From the NCBI RefSeq assembly GCF_000238375.3, contig NZ_AHBZ03000021.1, positions 186,001 to 250,000 of the forward strand: a stretch of 64,000 bases of DNA, written 5' to 3'. Both the position numbers and the translations under genes were made by a program. Position 1 is the stretch's first letter. Every line of letters begins with the position of its first letter. Under the pieces are notes generated by a model. That model was given only the letters and a program-made list of their open reading frames with translations. It was not told the DNA's origin and searched no databases. Positions 50,599 through 60,667 of this stretch are shown one piece after another. This DNA is from Pseudoalteromonas citrea (GTDB lineage Bacteria > Pseudomonadota > Gammaproteobacteria > Enterobacterales > Alteromonadaceae).

Positions 50599-52353
50599 AT
50601 GCCTTGTAAAAAACTGCTCTTGGTTTTACCTCTGGGGTTGCTAATCTACCTTTATTTTACCTTCACGACCGCAGATGCAGAGAATACCAGATCAAATAGT
50701 GCGCTGCTCACTGAAAACCCAGTGATGACAACTTCTCTACTGCCTTCAAAAGATCAAGTGCTTATAGAGCCTCTTTTAGCGAAAAAACTACATTGCCCGC
50801 AACTTGATAAAGCGCATGAAGTATATTTGTATAACAAAGCGGAATTTATAAGTGCAAAGGCGGTGCAATGGTACTTTGATGGCTATGACCGATATGTAAT
50901 TGCTGAAACGTTAGCTGCCATGTTTGGTTACTCTGCGGCAATGAAATGGATCATAACTATAAATCAATTTTCTCTCTATCATGAGCAACATGATGCCCTT
51001 ACTCAAAATATTGACTCTTTAAGTTATAATTCAGACTTTTCAAAACCTTCACACTATTTAACGGGCCTATCCCGTTATCAATATACACATGGAGATCACG
51101 CGCAACCCTTAGGTCAGCCGCTTAATCAATTGCCAGATATAGCGATGTATCATTGGAGTGAAGCGTTAAATAATGCTTTACAAGCTAAAGATATGGATGG
51201 CGCAATCAACGCCATATACAAACTAAAGGCTTTGATCACTAACCCTACTTTTTTCCCACATCCCATCAAAAACTCGATGCTTTACCCTAGCCTCTCATTT
51301 TTATCTCAGCCACAAGTAACACAAATAGTTACAGCGCTGCTTGAGTTATCACCCATCTATGTTGACAGCAAAGATCACCATGAAAAACCCTATGGGGCAA
51401 TGTTAGCAAACTTGGGGCTAGAAAAGACCTTATGGAGGTTTACAAAAATAAATTCGAATGACTTTAAGATTGATCCCGTAATAACAGCATTGATAGAGCA
51501 ATTGAGTACAGCGTACCCATCACTTAATAGACCGCCAATTGCTAAAAATATATGCAAAAATCAAATTATCAATAATGACACAGCACTAAATGTAGCGCCG
51601 CTAACTGTTAAAAACTCAACCCAGCCCCTCACTCCTAGCTGGCAAGGCGCTCATTCATTATTTTGCCCTAAACAAACGTTTATGAGTAAGTTCGTGTCTG
51701 CAAACAATCATCTCAAGCGCATTAATCTGTCATTGGACGATTTTAATACTTATCAAGCTCTACTAAAAAATAGCAGAGAGTTAAAAGGCGTATTAGACCA
51801 ATTAGATGAATCCCAAAGAACCTCACTATTAGAATTAATATATTTAAATAAACAATTGTCACCTTCAGAAATTGATGTTTTATTCAACAAAAACATCACC
51901 CCAACAGACAGTAACTTTTACCTGCTGGTCCGAAGGCTACCAATAGATCATCAAAAAGCCATATTATTAAAATATCAACATAGATTAGACAATTTCGACT
52001 ACCGCCAAATTTCACTCATTACAAACGTCATTTCGTATAATAACAATGACAGTGATGAACTTGTTTCTTTTCTTATTTCACACGACTTTGCGTTAAAACC
52101 TAATACATCAGCCCCTGATCCACTATGGCTTCAGCTCCACTTATTACAAATTGAAAAAACACGCCAAGCACTGCCAAAAAAAGCGCTTCTAAGCTTAATT
52201 GAACATACCCAACTAGACGAAATTCATGTCAATATTATGTATAAGATCAAGCAAAGTAATATCGAATTATATAATACTTTGGTTAACGAATTTCCTAAGT
52301 TGCTTTTGAATGAACCAAAATTTCTCATGAACATACAATGTGAAGGTTTATAG
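50599..52353 (+). CDS. Hypothetical secreted or membrane-anchored 584-aa protein
   Basis: Not recognised. The start MPCKKLLLVLPLGLLIYLYFTFTTADAE is a signal peptide or anchor. The rest is largely alpha-helical, with several Cys (CPQ, FCPK, QCEG) and Leu-rich repeats of helix pairs, e.g. LSLDDFNTYQALLKNSRELKGVLDQLDESQR. Helical repeats resembling TPR-type solenoids are possible. It follows the ohrR gene on the same strand after 66 bp but probably has its own promoter. A regulatory or scaffolding role is conceivable, without evidence. Confidence 0.6.
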   Translation: MPCKKLLLVLPLGLLIYLYFTFTTADAENTRSNSALLTENPVMTTSLLPSKDQVLIEPLLAKKLHCPQLDKAHEVYLYNKAEFISAKAVQWYFDGYDRYVIAETLAAMFGYSAAMKWIITINQFSLYHEQHDALTQNIDSLSYNSDFSKPSHYLTGLSRYQYTHGDHAQPLGQPLNQLPDIAMYHWSEALNNALQAKDMDGAINAIYKLKALITNPTFFPHPIKNSMLYPSLSFLSQPQVTQIVTALLELSPIYVDSKDHHEKPYGAMLANLGLEKTLWRFTKINSNDFKIDPVITALIEQLSTAYPSLNRPPIAKNICKNQIINNDTALNVAPLTVKNSTQPLTPSWQGAHSLFCPKQTFMSKFVSANNHLKRINLSLDDFNTYQALLKNSRELKGVLDQLDESQRTSLLELIYLNKQLSPSEIDVLFNKNITPTDSNFYLLVRRLPIDHQKAILLKYQHRLDNFDYRQISLITNVISYNNNDSDELVSFLISHDFALKPNTSAPDPLWLQLHLLQIEKTRQALPKKALLSLIEHTQLDEIHVNIMYKIKQSNIELYNTLVNEFPKLLLNEPKFLMNIQCEGL

Positions 52354-52639
52354 TGACGGACATTATTGTTAAAGCTCTAGTTACATCACATTGTACGTAA
52401 CCACTAGTAAGTAAAAGCAACTAGGTTCAGTTACTCATATTATAAGGTGTCAAAGCCATTCGGGCTGTTGAAAGTTAATACAATTGCTCTGGAAAAAGTG
52501 ATTGTATTAACTTAAATAGTGTCACATATTGTTTTCTACTTTAAGCCTTTATAACGCTAATCACCTCATTACCAAGCCCGAATTCAACATCGAAGTACGG
52601 CACACCTTTTAATATCTAACCCAGAGTGAGACTCCGTAT
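52354..52639. other. Intergenic region with hairpin and dispersed-repeat copy 2
   Basis: Contains a perfect 11-bp inverted repeat GTTAATACAAT (52474-52484) / ATTGTATTAAC (52501-52511) with 16-nt loop, and the ~45-bp repeat shared with 4557-4600 (CCCGAATTCAACA at ~52578). The repeat is not next to a transposase. No gene. Confidence 0.55.
52578..52620 (+). repeat. ~45-bp dispersed repeat, copy 2 (possible IS end)
   Basis: Same block order as 4557-4600: CCGAATTCAACA, GAAGT, CAC and TAATATC. No ORF. Confidence 0.4.
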
Positions 52640-53038
52640 TCACATTTTGACTTTGTTATTTCTATACCAAGCCGTCGCCATCAATAACATGAACACTAAG
52701 CTAAGCACGTTAATTGATAGGGTGATGTCATCTAAATTAAATGCCACCGCAATCATCACCCCAAAGTTCACCCCCATATTGAAATCGCCATATTCAACAT
52801 GGATTGTCTGCAAGGCAAAATATAAAACTGCTAAGGCGATCATTTTACTATCGCCCACTTTGATATATTTCACGAGTAAAAAGCCAATCGCCCCACCGAC
52901 CAAACTTTCTATCAACTCGAAAATGTCGAACTCAAACAGCACAGGGGATAAAAGTGCAAAAGCGACAATTAGCCATGCATATACCGACACATATTTTGAC
53001 GCCGCCGTATTAAAGCGAGTGGGATGAGTAATTGTCAT
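52640..53038 (-). CDS. Small integral membrane protein, hypothetical
   Basis: 132 aa with four hydrophobic segments (VSVYAWLIVAFALLSPVLF, LVGGAIGFLLVKYI, MIALAVLYFALQTI, INVLSLVFMLLMATAWY). GAGG lies seven bases before the ATG, which favours this strand over an overlapping plus-strand frame of similar length without a good start. The family is not recognised. Confidence 0.6.
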   Translation of the reverse strand: MTITHPTRFNTAASKYVSVYAWLIVAFALLSPVLFEFDIFELIESLVGGAIGFLLVKYIKVGDSKMIALAVLYFALQTIHVEYGDFNMGVNFGVMIAVAFNLDDITLSINVLSLVFMLLMATAWYRNNKVKM

Positions 53039-53343
53039 GAAAAGCCTCGTTAGTCTTTAATCAAAGTAATTCATTATCTTACAATTACCATTTCTATTGC
53101 AACGAAATTAGGAACATCTTGCCTTGCGCCAGCACGTGCCAAGACGCAACAAGGTGGGATATGCTGTTTTTATGGCGCTTTTTAAAATTCTCTTGTGATT
53201 TTGGTGTTTTATATGAAGCTTTACTCGACAGTCTACCACTGTAGTCTGTATAATTCGCGACCTCATTTAGACCAACCCTTGATGCTTGTTAAAAACAACA
53301 TAATCCTTGTTTTTTATCGGCTCACCTTGCTTAGGAATTCATC
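53039..53343. other. Intergenic region, no gene seen
   Basis: About 305 bp between the small membrane protein and the ABC-F gene. It should contain promoters of both genes. A CGCCAGCACGTGCCAAGACGC stretch stands out in GC content but has no assigned role. Confidence 0.4.
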
Positions 53344-54957
53344 TTGATATCTACCGCGAATATCACCATGCAGTTTGGTGCAGAACCCTTGTTCGAAAAT
53401 ATTTCTGCTAAATTTGGTAATGGCAATCGTTATGGCTTAATTGGCGCAAATGGCTGCGGTAAATCGACATTTATGAAAATCTTAAGTGGCGCGCTCGCAC
53501 CGACTTCAGGTAATGTTTCAATTACTCCAGGCTTAAAAGTCGGTAATTTAAGTCAAGACCAATTTGCATTTGAAGCTTATTCTGTTGTTGATGCCGTGAT
53601 CATGGGTGACACAGAACTTTGGAAAGTAAAACAAGAACGCGATCGTATTTACTCTTTACCTGAAATGAGTGAAGAAGATGGTATGAAAGTCGCCGAACTT
53701 GAGAGCTTATTTGCAGAAATGGATGGTTACAGCGCAGAAAGCCGCGCAGGTGACATTCTACTTAAGGCAGGGATCGAGGAAGAATTTCATTTTGGGTTGA
53801 TGTCTCAAGTTGCACCGGGCTGGAAACTGCGCGTGTTACTGGCACAAGCATTATTTGCTAACCCTGATATTTTATTGCTGGATGAACCAACCAACAACCT
53901 CGATATTCATACTATCGGTTGGTTAGAAAATGAATTAAACCAGCGTAAATGTACCATGATCATTATTTCGCACGATAGACACTTCTTAAATGCCGTCTGT
54001 ACACACATGGCCGACATTGATTACGGTGAATTACGTATTTACCCAGGTAATTATGAAAAGTTCGTGGAAGCATCGTCTTTGATCCGCGAGCAATTATTAG
54101 CGGGTAACGCTAAGAAGCAGTCAGAGATTGACGAATTACAAGACTTTGTAAACCGCTTTGGCGCCAATGCATCAAAAGCAAAACAAGCAAGTTCACGCGC
54201 TAAAAAAATGGACAAAATCAGCTTAGACGAAGTTAAAAATTCTAGCCGTATCGCGCCGAGTTTACGATTCGATGAAGGCAAGAAAATGCACCGCCAAGCA
54301 TTAATACTTGAAGACTTTGGTCATGGGTTTGACGGCGAAGTGCTTTTTGAAAAAGGTGAGCTTATTCTTGAATCAAATGCCAAGCTTGCCATTATTGGTG
54401 AAAATGGTGTGGGTAAAACTACCTTTATACGTTGCCTAGTTAACGAACTTCAAGCGAATGAAGGTGTTGTAAAGTGGTCAGAAAACGCATCAATAGGTTA
54501 CTGCCCTCAAGACAGCTCTAAAGATTTTGACAATGACTTATCGTTATTTGACTGGATGTCACAGTGGCGTACCGCTAAGCACAATGATTTAATGGTACGT
54601 GGCATGTTAGGTCGCTTATTGTTTACTGCCGATGATTCCAATAAAAAAGCCAAAAACTGCTCAGGTGGTGAGAAAAACCGTTTGTTATTTGGTAAATTAA
54701 TGATGCAAGACGTAAACGTGTTAATTATGGATGAACCTACTAACCACATGGATATGGAAGCCATCGAAGCCTTAAATAACGCGTTAAAAGAATACGAAGG
54801 GACACTTATTTTTGTCAGCCATGACCGTCAATTTGTGTCATCTTTAGCTACGCGCATCATCGATATTAAAGACAAGAAAGTCGAAAACTTTCACGGTACA
54901 TTCGATGAATACCTCGCGAGCCAAGCCGAACAAGAAGCTTTACTCGGTGTAAGGTAA
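53344..54957 (+). CDS. ybiT: ABC-F subfamily ATPase (YbiT-like)
   Basis: 537 aa, TTG start with AGGA upstream. Two ABC domains: Walker [10 protein letters not shown] (~34-42) with Walker [10 protein letters not shown] (~180-188), and GENGVGKTT with [12 protein letters not shown] for the second; signature motifs LRVLLAQAL and [14 protein letters not shown]. The linker ([39 protein letters not shown]) is the arm/P-site tRNA-interaction motif of ABC-F proteins. Very like E. coli YbiT over its length. Acts on ribosomes, not in transport. A terminator hairpin lies 11 bp downstream. Confidence 0.93.
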   Translation: MISTANITMQFGAEPLFENISAKFGNGNRYGLIGANGCGKSTFMKILSGALAPTSGNVSITPGLKVGNLSQDQFAFEAYSVVDAVIMGDTELWKVKQERDRIYSLPEMSEEDGMKVAELESLFAEMDGYSAESRAGDILLKAGIEEEFHFGLMSQVAPGWKLRVLLAQALFANPDILLLDEPTNNLDIHTIGWLENELNQRKCTMIIISHDRHFLNAVCTHMADIDYGELRIYPGNYEKFVEASSLIREQLLAGNAKKQSEIDELQDFVNRFGANASKAKQASSRAKKMDKISLDEVKNSSRIAPSLRFDEGKKMHRQALILEDFGHGFDGEVLFEKGELILESNAKLAIIGENGVGKTTFIRCLVNELQANEGVVKWSENASIGYCPQDSSKDFDNDLSLFDWMSQWRTAKHNDLMVRGMLGRLLFTADDSNKKAKNCSGGEKNRLLFGKLMMQDVNVLIMDEPTNHMDMEAIEALNNALKEYEGTLIFVSHDRQFVSSLATRIIDIKDKKVENFHGTFDEYLASQAEQEALLGVR

Positions 54958-55370
54958 CCCCACATTTAAAGCGTTTATCATTCAATGTACATGATAAACG
55001 CTTTGCTATTGCTGCCACCCTTCATTCAAAGCACCATTATCAACTAATCTCTGTTGCGCTATTCCTCGAGTATTATTACATGAGGCGTAATAACACATTC
55101 AAATATCCAGATAACCATGCGCTAAAAAGCCAGCTTATTAACTGATATAAACGCTTTTAAAGCAATACCCACCTATTTAAAAATATTGGTATATCAAAAA
55201 CTGTGGATAAATAACCTTAAAATTTATAAAGTCATACCAACTCAATTTACATGCCATTGAGCGCAAAAATATATACACCTATCCTGTTAAGTGCAATATT
55301 TCTAATGAAACAATGCACACCTAGTGCTTAATCCACATATTAAAAAGTAAAATCAAGGATAGAATAATTG
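54958..55370. other. Intergenic region after ABC-F gene
   Basis: About 410 bp. Begins with the terminator at 54968; the remainder is AT-rich and probably contains the promoter of the hydrolase gene. No ORF or repeat recognised. Confidence 0.45.
54968..55009 (+). terminator. Terminator after the ABC-F gene
   Basis: Perfect 14-bp stem AAAGCGTTTATCAT (54968-54981) / ATGATAAACGCTTT (54991-55004) with 9-nt loop. T-run is short. Confidence 0.7.
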
Positions 55371-56195
55371 ATGAATAAAATATTGAGTGTCATTACAATT
55401 ATTATTATGCTTTTTTCTGGCAGTATAACAGCAAAGAATATACCTGCTAGTGCACAGTACTTAGGTAATGAAGGAGTATTAATAGTAAATAACAATAAAA
55501 AAGTACTATTTGATCCTATTTTCAAGCAAAACTATAATCGTTTTACATTAGTGCCCAAGGAGATCAAAGAAAAGCTCATTAATAGTGCAGCGCCATTTAA
55601 CACTATAAATGCCATCTTTATTACCCATGATCACGCGGACCATTTTCATGCTGCCGAAGTATCAGAGTACTTAAAAGAGCATAAAGAAGTTCAGTTAATT
55701 GCCCCCACGCAAGTAATTAAAAAACTCGCATTACAGCCAAATTACCAGCAGTTCAAGCCGCAATTACATGAAGTATCACTTAACATTGGCGATAAGCCAA
55801 CTAGGTTAAACATTAACAATATTCATGCTGAAGCCGTTCGTATTCCGCACATCGGTTGGCCAAAGAGAACCGAAATTGAAAATATAGTCTATCGTGTAAC
55901 CATTGATGGCGTCACAGTACTGCATTTAGGAGATGCTGATATCAATCCACAGCATTACATACCATACGCAAAGTTCTGGGCCGATAAAATAACGCACCAT
56001 GCGTTTATACCTGGAGTGTTTGCTGTCGATGAACGCTCAACAACGTCGGCTAAAGTGCAGCTCAATGCTCGTAATATCACGTATGTTCATATCCCAATGC
56101 AAGTTCCTGATAAAATAAAAGCGTTGGCTGTAGATTATTTCGCAAAACCAGGTGAAAAAAGAGCTATTAAAGTAACAACTAACAATGCTAAATAG
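55371..56195 (+). CDS. Metallo-beta-lactamase-fold hydrolase, exported
   Basis: 274 aa from the ATG at 55371; a TTG just before it is in frame but poorer. AAGGAT lies about 12 bases upstream. Signal peptide (~1-22). The zinc motif His86-x-His88-x-Asp90-His91 (THDHADHFHAAE) is intact, with VLHLGDADIN (~187-196) as another metal ligand block. No DNA-binding domain; it belongs to the broad UlaG/YycJ-like hydrolases. Substrate unknown; its periplasmic location makes it distinct from cytoplasmic relatives. Confidence 0.8.
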   Translation: MNKILSVITIIIMLFSGSITAKNIPASAQYLGNEGVLIVNNNKKVLFDPIFKQNYNRFTLVPKEIKEKLINSAAPFNTINAIFITHDHADHFHAAEVSEYLKEHKEVQLIAPTQVIKKLALQPNYQQFKPQLHEVSLNIGDKPTRLNINNIHAEAVRIPHIGWPKRTEIENIVYRVTIDGVTVLHLGDADINPQHYIPYAKFWADKITHHAFIPGVFAVDERSTTSAKVQLNARNITYVHIPMQVPDKIKALAVDYFAKPGEKRAIKVTTNNAK

Positions 56196-56285
56196 TGCGT
56201 CATACTATCAGCGGTAAGAGACGAGTTTGCCGAGTAACTTGCTCTTATCGCATCTAACTCTATATACGCATCTGAATACAATCGC

Positions 56286-57815
56286 TTAATCTGGGTACGT
56301 TTCCATGATGTGTATAACTTTATCTATATTGTCTATAAACAAGTCGACTAATTTAGGGTCAAAGTGCTCCCCTCTTTCCTCTTTCAATAATGCCAATACT
56401 TCCTCTAAAGGCCACGCTTCTTTATAACACCGTGAATGCGACAAGGCATCAAATACATCGACTAATGCGACTATACGGCCAAATATATGAATATCGTCGC
56501 CAGAGAGGCCATTAGGGTAGCCCTTGCCATTAAACTTTTCATGGTGCTGACCTGCTACAATCGCTGCGGCTTTGAGCACTGGTCGCTTCGATCTAGCAAA
56601 AATATCATACCCAATTGATACATGATTTTTCATCACCTCCCATTCTTCATCATTGAGCTTCCCAGGTTTTAACAACACAGAGTCAGGGATCGCTACTTTG
56701 CCCACATCATGCATAGGTGAAGCCATAAAAAGCTGATTCGCAGTATCATCATCGAGTCCAGCCCATTCTCCCAATGCTTTTGATAAATGCGATACGCGTT
56801 TCACATGATTTGCAGCTTCTTTGGAGCGACTTTCAACAACTTCTCCCAGTGTGTCAATAATTTCTGACTGCGTATCAAATATTTCCTTATCCAGTGCTAA
56901 GTTTTCAAATGCAACCGATATATTATGAGAAAACAATTCGAGCAATTGCCTATCCAAAGGGTCGATATCACCTACATTTTCTAAATAAATGAGGTTTGTT
57001 CCTGTATTAGTTGTTGGGAAATAGCCAATAAACGCCCCGCTTTCTAATAAGCTTCGCTGCTCAGCACATGCTCGCTCAAACAACACTTTAATAGCCTCAG
57101 GTAAAGCAGGTGATCCGTTGCCATTTGGCTGTAACAGCCCCGTCGCGGCAATAATTTCAAAGTGGTTGTCCACTTTTTTTACGGCGCAGTGGCTTGCTTG
57201 GGCGGTTAACGCTGCTTTATCAATATGTAGTAATGAAGCTAGCTGCACGAGCAGCCCGTTAGCAAACTTACTGATGGAACGGATCCTGAAAAGGCTTGCC
57301 GTAGAATCAATGACTTTTTCCAGGCCTATTCGGTGGTTTTCTAACATAGCTCTGGATTTTTCTATGGCGAGTATATCGCGATATCCCCTTAAACCCGTGT
57401 ATACGACGGTAAATAATTTATCGCTGCTTAAATTGGTTTTTTCTTTGTAATCATTAATATCATAATTAACAATTATATCTCTTTCGGGTGCTTGTCCGGG
57501 TTGACCTGTTCTCAATATAATACGTACAAACGCATTTTTGAGCTCTTCTCTAATGTATTGTGCAACCAATAAACCCGCATCATCTGACTCCATCACAACA
57601 TCTAAAAAAACCAATGCGATATCTGAATGCTCTGCTAATAACTGCTTCGCTTCTTCACCACTAAATGCACTAATAAATTCAAGGCTTTTGTTATCAAACT
57701 CAAACCGACTCAGTGTGATTTTTGTGACTGTATGAATATCGGGTTCATCATCTACTATTAAGATCTTCCATGTTTCTTTAGGCTTACCCTCTGATTTAGA
57801 TTTCTTTTTAAACAT
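56286..57815 (-). CDS. Response regulator with REC, DUF3369 and HD-GYP domains
   Basis: 509 aa. Receiver domain at ~15-140 (KILIVDDEPDIHTVT, with phospho-acceptor Asp in LVFLDVVM, and Lys of KEKTNLS). A DUF3369-like region follows (~160-330). The C-terminal HD-GYP domain starts at MHDVGKVAIPD (~370) and ends with HHEKFNGKGYPNGLSGDDI and the GERG motif, a c-di-GMP phosphodiesterase. The linked histidine kinase lies 11 bp upstream (57827-59476), so they form one two-component operon, regulated output being c-di-GMP level. Confidence 0.92.
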   Translation of the reverse strand: MFKKKSKSEGKPKETWKILIVDDEPDIHTVTKITLSRFEFDNKSLEFISAFSGEEAKQLLAEHSDIALVFLDVVMESDDAGLLVAQYIREELKNAFVRIILRTGQPGQAPERDIIVNYDINDYKEKTNLSSDKLFTVVYTGLRGYRDILAIEKSRAMLENHRIGLEKVIDSTASLFRIRSISKFANGLLVQLASLLHIDKAALTAQASHCAVKKVDNHFEIIAATGLLQPNGNGSPALPEAIKVLFERACAEQRSLLESGAFIGYFPTTNTGTNLIYLENVGDIDPLDRQLLELFSHNISVAFENLALDKEIFDTQSEIIDTLGEVVESRSKEAANHVKRVSHLSKALGEWAGLDDDTANQLFMASPMHDVGKVAIPDSVLLKPGKLNDEEWEVMKNHVSIGYDIFARSKRPVLKAAAIVAGQHHEKFNGKGYPNGLSGDDIHIFGRIVALVDVFDALSHSRCYKEAWPLEEVLALLKEERGEHFDPKLVDLFIDNIDKVIHIMETYPD

Positions 57816-57826
57816 AAAACTGCCTA

Positions 57827-59476
57827 TTATACATTGGCTAACTTAATAGGTGCAGTAATGTAAAAACTGCTGCCTTGTCCCACTTCACTTTCAACCGTGA
57901 TCGTACCGCTTAATTTTTGAGTCACTATATTATAGATGATATTCATGCCAAGCCCTGAACCGCCATTTGCGCGGTTGGTGGTAAAGAACGGATCGAATAT
58001 CTTTTCTATCGTTTGCGTACTCATCCCTTTGCCATCATCTTTAAACTCCAGTACTAACGAATCTGCCCTTTTTGAAAATGTCAGAGTTACTTGACCGGTC
58101 TGGCCTTTGTTATACGCATGGATCAGTGTGTTTTGAATTAAATTAGTAAATATCTGTGCCCATGATCCAGGATAACTTGTCATCATCAATATTTGTTCGT
58201 TACAGACAACGTCAAAGTTAACGTCACTCTGTTTAAGCTGGCTATTCATACTGGTCATGGTTTCTTCTAAGTATTCTAAAATATCAAACTCACGTATTTC
58301 TTCTGACGATTGGTCAACAGCAACTTGTTTAAAGCTTTTTACTAAGTTTGCTGCTCGGGCCAAGCTCACATGAATTGTTTTGGCTAATTCTTTAGAGTCT
58401 TTGGTGAACCTTGAAAAGTCATCTTCTTCTAGCTCCCCCGCTTGAAATAACTTATCTATGTCTTCAACCATATGCTCAAAGTGGGATATTCCCGTTAGGC
58501 TCAATCCCACAGGGGTATTTATCTCATGCGCAACTCCTGCAACAAGTCCACCTAATGACGCAAGTTTTTCTGACTCAATTAACTGCCCTTGTGCACGTTT
58601 TAAGTCCTCTAAAGATTGCTCCAATGCAGCTTCACTTTGCTGTCGGGTGGCTACCTCCTCTTTGAGGGTTGCTCTTTCAATGTCGAGTTGGTTAACTGTG
58701 CGGTTTAACTTTTCAGTGCGTTCAACCACCCTTTTCTCTAACTCTCGATTGACGGTGTCTAGTTTTTTAATAGTATCGGCTGTCTTTTCCATCATGCCGT
58801 TTAACGCATTTTGCACAAGGCCCAATTCATCATCGGTATTTTTAGCGATATCAATGCGATTAAACACTGCATTATCTGGATCTATTGAATCAGCATGCCT
58901 TGCCAATAAACCAAGAGGAAGCGTTAATAACTTTCGAAATATGATAGTCACCAACACCACCAATGCCAGTGTCTTAATTACCGCATTAATGGCTAAGGTA
59001 TAAACCCCTGACTTGATACTATTTATAATGACACTTCTGTCAGAGTAAAGCCGAACGACCCCTAAATCTGTGTTCTCTTCATTCATGGTTTTCACTAAGG
59101 TGAACTGATGCCAAAACAGCCCATCTTGCTGAATCGTTTTGTCGAGCGTTTTCCCACTGGAAAACAGCACATTACCATCAGCTCCTTTCACTTCAATGCC
59201 TGTAATATCGGGTAATCTTTTAATACTTTCTGCGGTAATATTGAGCTGGTCTAAATCATAGTTCCAGAGATCTGTCGCTAATATGTCGTGAAAGGTTTGC
59301 TCTGACGCCTCCAGAACACTTTGTACTTCGTTTTTAGCATCTTGATATTCAACAGCAATATGCACCCCTGTCACGATTAAAGTTAATAAAAAATAGATCG
59401 ATAGCACAGAGCTGAGCAACTTCATTGAGATAGAGTTTTTGATTGATTGTGTATCCAGTGCAATTAATGCTGTCAT
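57827..59476 (-). CDS. Sensor histidine kinase
   Basis: 549 aa. Two membrane segments (~18-42 and ~168-190) enclose a periplasmic sensor of ~125 residues. HAMP-like and coiled-coil segments (~200-290), a phospho-acceptor His in VAGVAHEINTPVG (~318), and the ATPase domain with NLIQNTLIHAY (N box), DDGKGMS (G1), FDPFFTTNRANGGSGLGM (F/G2) at the end. It is divergent from a solute-binding protein gene 163 bp away that may be the signal binder. Cognate regulator is the downstream HD-GYP gene. Confidence 0.92.
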   Translation of the reverse strand: MTALIALDTQSIKNSISMKLLSSVLSIYFLLTLIVTGVHIAVEYQDAKNEVQSVLEASEQTFHDILATDLWNYDLDQLNITAESIKRLPDITGIEVKGADGNVLFSSGKTLDKTIQQDGLFWHQFTLVKTMNEENTDLGVVRLYSDRSVIINSIKSGVYTLAINAVIKTLALVVLVTIIFRKLLTLPLGLLARHADSIDPDNAVFNRIDIAKNTDDELGLVQNALNGMMEKTADTIKKLDTVNRELEKRVVERTEKLNRTVNQLDIERATLKEEVATRQQSEAALEQSLEDLKRAQGQLIESEKLASLGGLVAGVAHEINTPVGLSLTGISHFEHMVEDIDKLFQAGELEEDDFSRFTKDSKELAKTIHVSLARAANLVKSFKQVAVDQSSEEIREFDILEYLEETMTSMNSQLKQSDVNFDVVCNEQILMMTSYPGSWAQIFTNLIQNTLIHAYNKGQTGQVTLTFSKRADSLVLEFKDDGKGMSTQTIEKIFDPFFTTNRANGGSGLGMNIIYNIVTQKLSGTITVESEVGQGSSFYITAPIKLANV

Positions 59477-59639
59477 TAATACGTAGCCTTTGCATCACAT
59501 ACGTAAAACGTAGACGTAATTTTGCTAAGTTGGTAGGCCAAGGCGTATTTTTGCGACGTGCTTTTCGCTATCAACTTGCCTTACATAAGTGTAATCCTAT
59601 ACTTGAAAGACACATTTTAATTCAATTGGCTAGCCGACA

Positions 59640-60500
59640 ATGCACCCCATATTAATTCTGCTTTGCGTATTCTTATTCTCCATAACGACATTCTCGAGTG
59701 CTCAGACTATCAAAGTGCGAGGCCCCCAGTCTGAATTTGATAGTACGCATGACTACTATGTTGGGCTGTTAGAACTTGCTTATAAAAAAATTAATAAACC
59801 ACTCACGATAAAGCTATCGCCCTACATGGTGCAACAACGTGCACTAAATGAACTAAAAGCTGGCCGTCTTATTGATATTTATTGGGCGGGTACTGACTCT
59901 GAACGCGAAAGCTCGCTGGGTTTTGTACCCATTCCACTGGTAAAAGGATTACTTGGCTATAGAGTATTCACCGCACATCAAAGTGCGGCAGCTTCGCTTG
60001 CTCAAATATCAACCTTAGATCAACTTAAAACACATCGTCTTTGCCAAGGTGCTCATTGGCCCGACACCGATATTATGATTGCAGCAGGATTAAACGTTAT
60101 GCCCAATGCAATCTACGAAAACATGTTTAAGCAAGCTTACTCTGGTCGCTGCTTTGCCTTCCCTAGGGGAATTAATGAAGCGCATAGCGAAGTATTATCT
60201 CGAAAAAAGTCAATGCCGGAGTTAATCGTATACGACAAAGTAATTTTACATTACCCCTTCCCTATGTATTTCTTTATAAAAAAAAGTAATGAAACACTTA
60301 TCACCGATGTGACTAATGGTTTAAATAAAGCAATTGAAGATGGTAGTTTTGATGAATATATGAAAAGCCATGAATCCACTAAACATTTATTTCCTTTAAG
60401 CAAATGGAAGTTAAGCACCGTGATCAGTATTGACAACCCTTTTTTAGACCCCAAAAGAGATATAAAAAATCCAAAATATTGGGTTGATTTAAGTCATTAA
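59640..60500 (+). CDS. Periplasmic solute-binding-like protein (SBP_bac_3 type)
   Basis: 286 aa. Signal peptide (ending SSAQ). Type-3 solute-binding fold: VRGPQSEFDSTHDYYVGLLELAY (~25-47) at the first hinge, LKAGRLIDIYWAGTD, QISTLDQLKTHRLCQG and GINEAHSEVLSR as in amino-acid-type binding proteins. There is no ABC permease nearby; the divergent partner is a histidine kinase, so it may deliver a ligand signal instead of import. Ligand unknown. Starts 163 bp from the kinase gene. Confidence 0.75.
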   Translation: MHPILILLCVFLFSITTFSSAQTIKVRGPQSEFDSTHDYYVGLLELAYKKINKPLTIKLSPYMVQQRALNELKAGRLIDIYWAGTDSERESSLGFVPIPLVKGLLGYRVFTAHQSAAASLAQISTLDQLKTHRLCQGAHWPDTDIMIAAGLNVMPNAIYENMFKQAYSGRCFAFPRGINEAHSEVLSRKKSMPELIVYDKVILHYPFPMYFFIKKSNETLITDVTNGLNKAIEDGSFDEYMKSHESTKHLFPLSKWKLSTVISIDNPFLDPKRDIKNPKYWVDLSH

Positions 60501-60667
60501 TTTATATATAAAACCAAATTTCATAAAAACAACTTTATAAATCATAAAAACAAACAGCCGAATTAAAATAAAATCAATGTATAATAAAAACAGCCTTATT
60601 TATTATTTTTAAATAGTAAATAAAGGCTATTTACTATGAATTTAATGGTCAAATTTAATGAGGTATC

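Noticed and set aside
52626-53027. Plus-strand 133-aa ORF
   Set aside because: It mirrors the minus-strand membrane-protein gene (52640-53038), which has a good ribosome-binding site and a coherent four-segment hydrophobic pattern.
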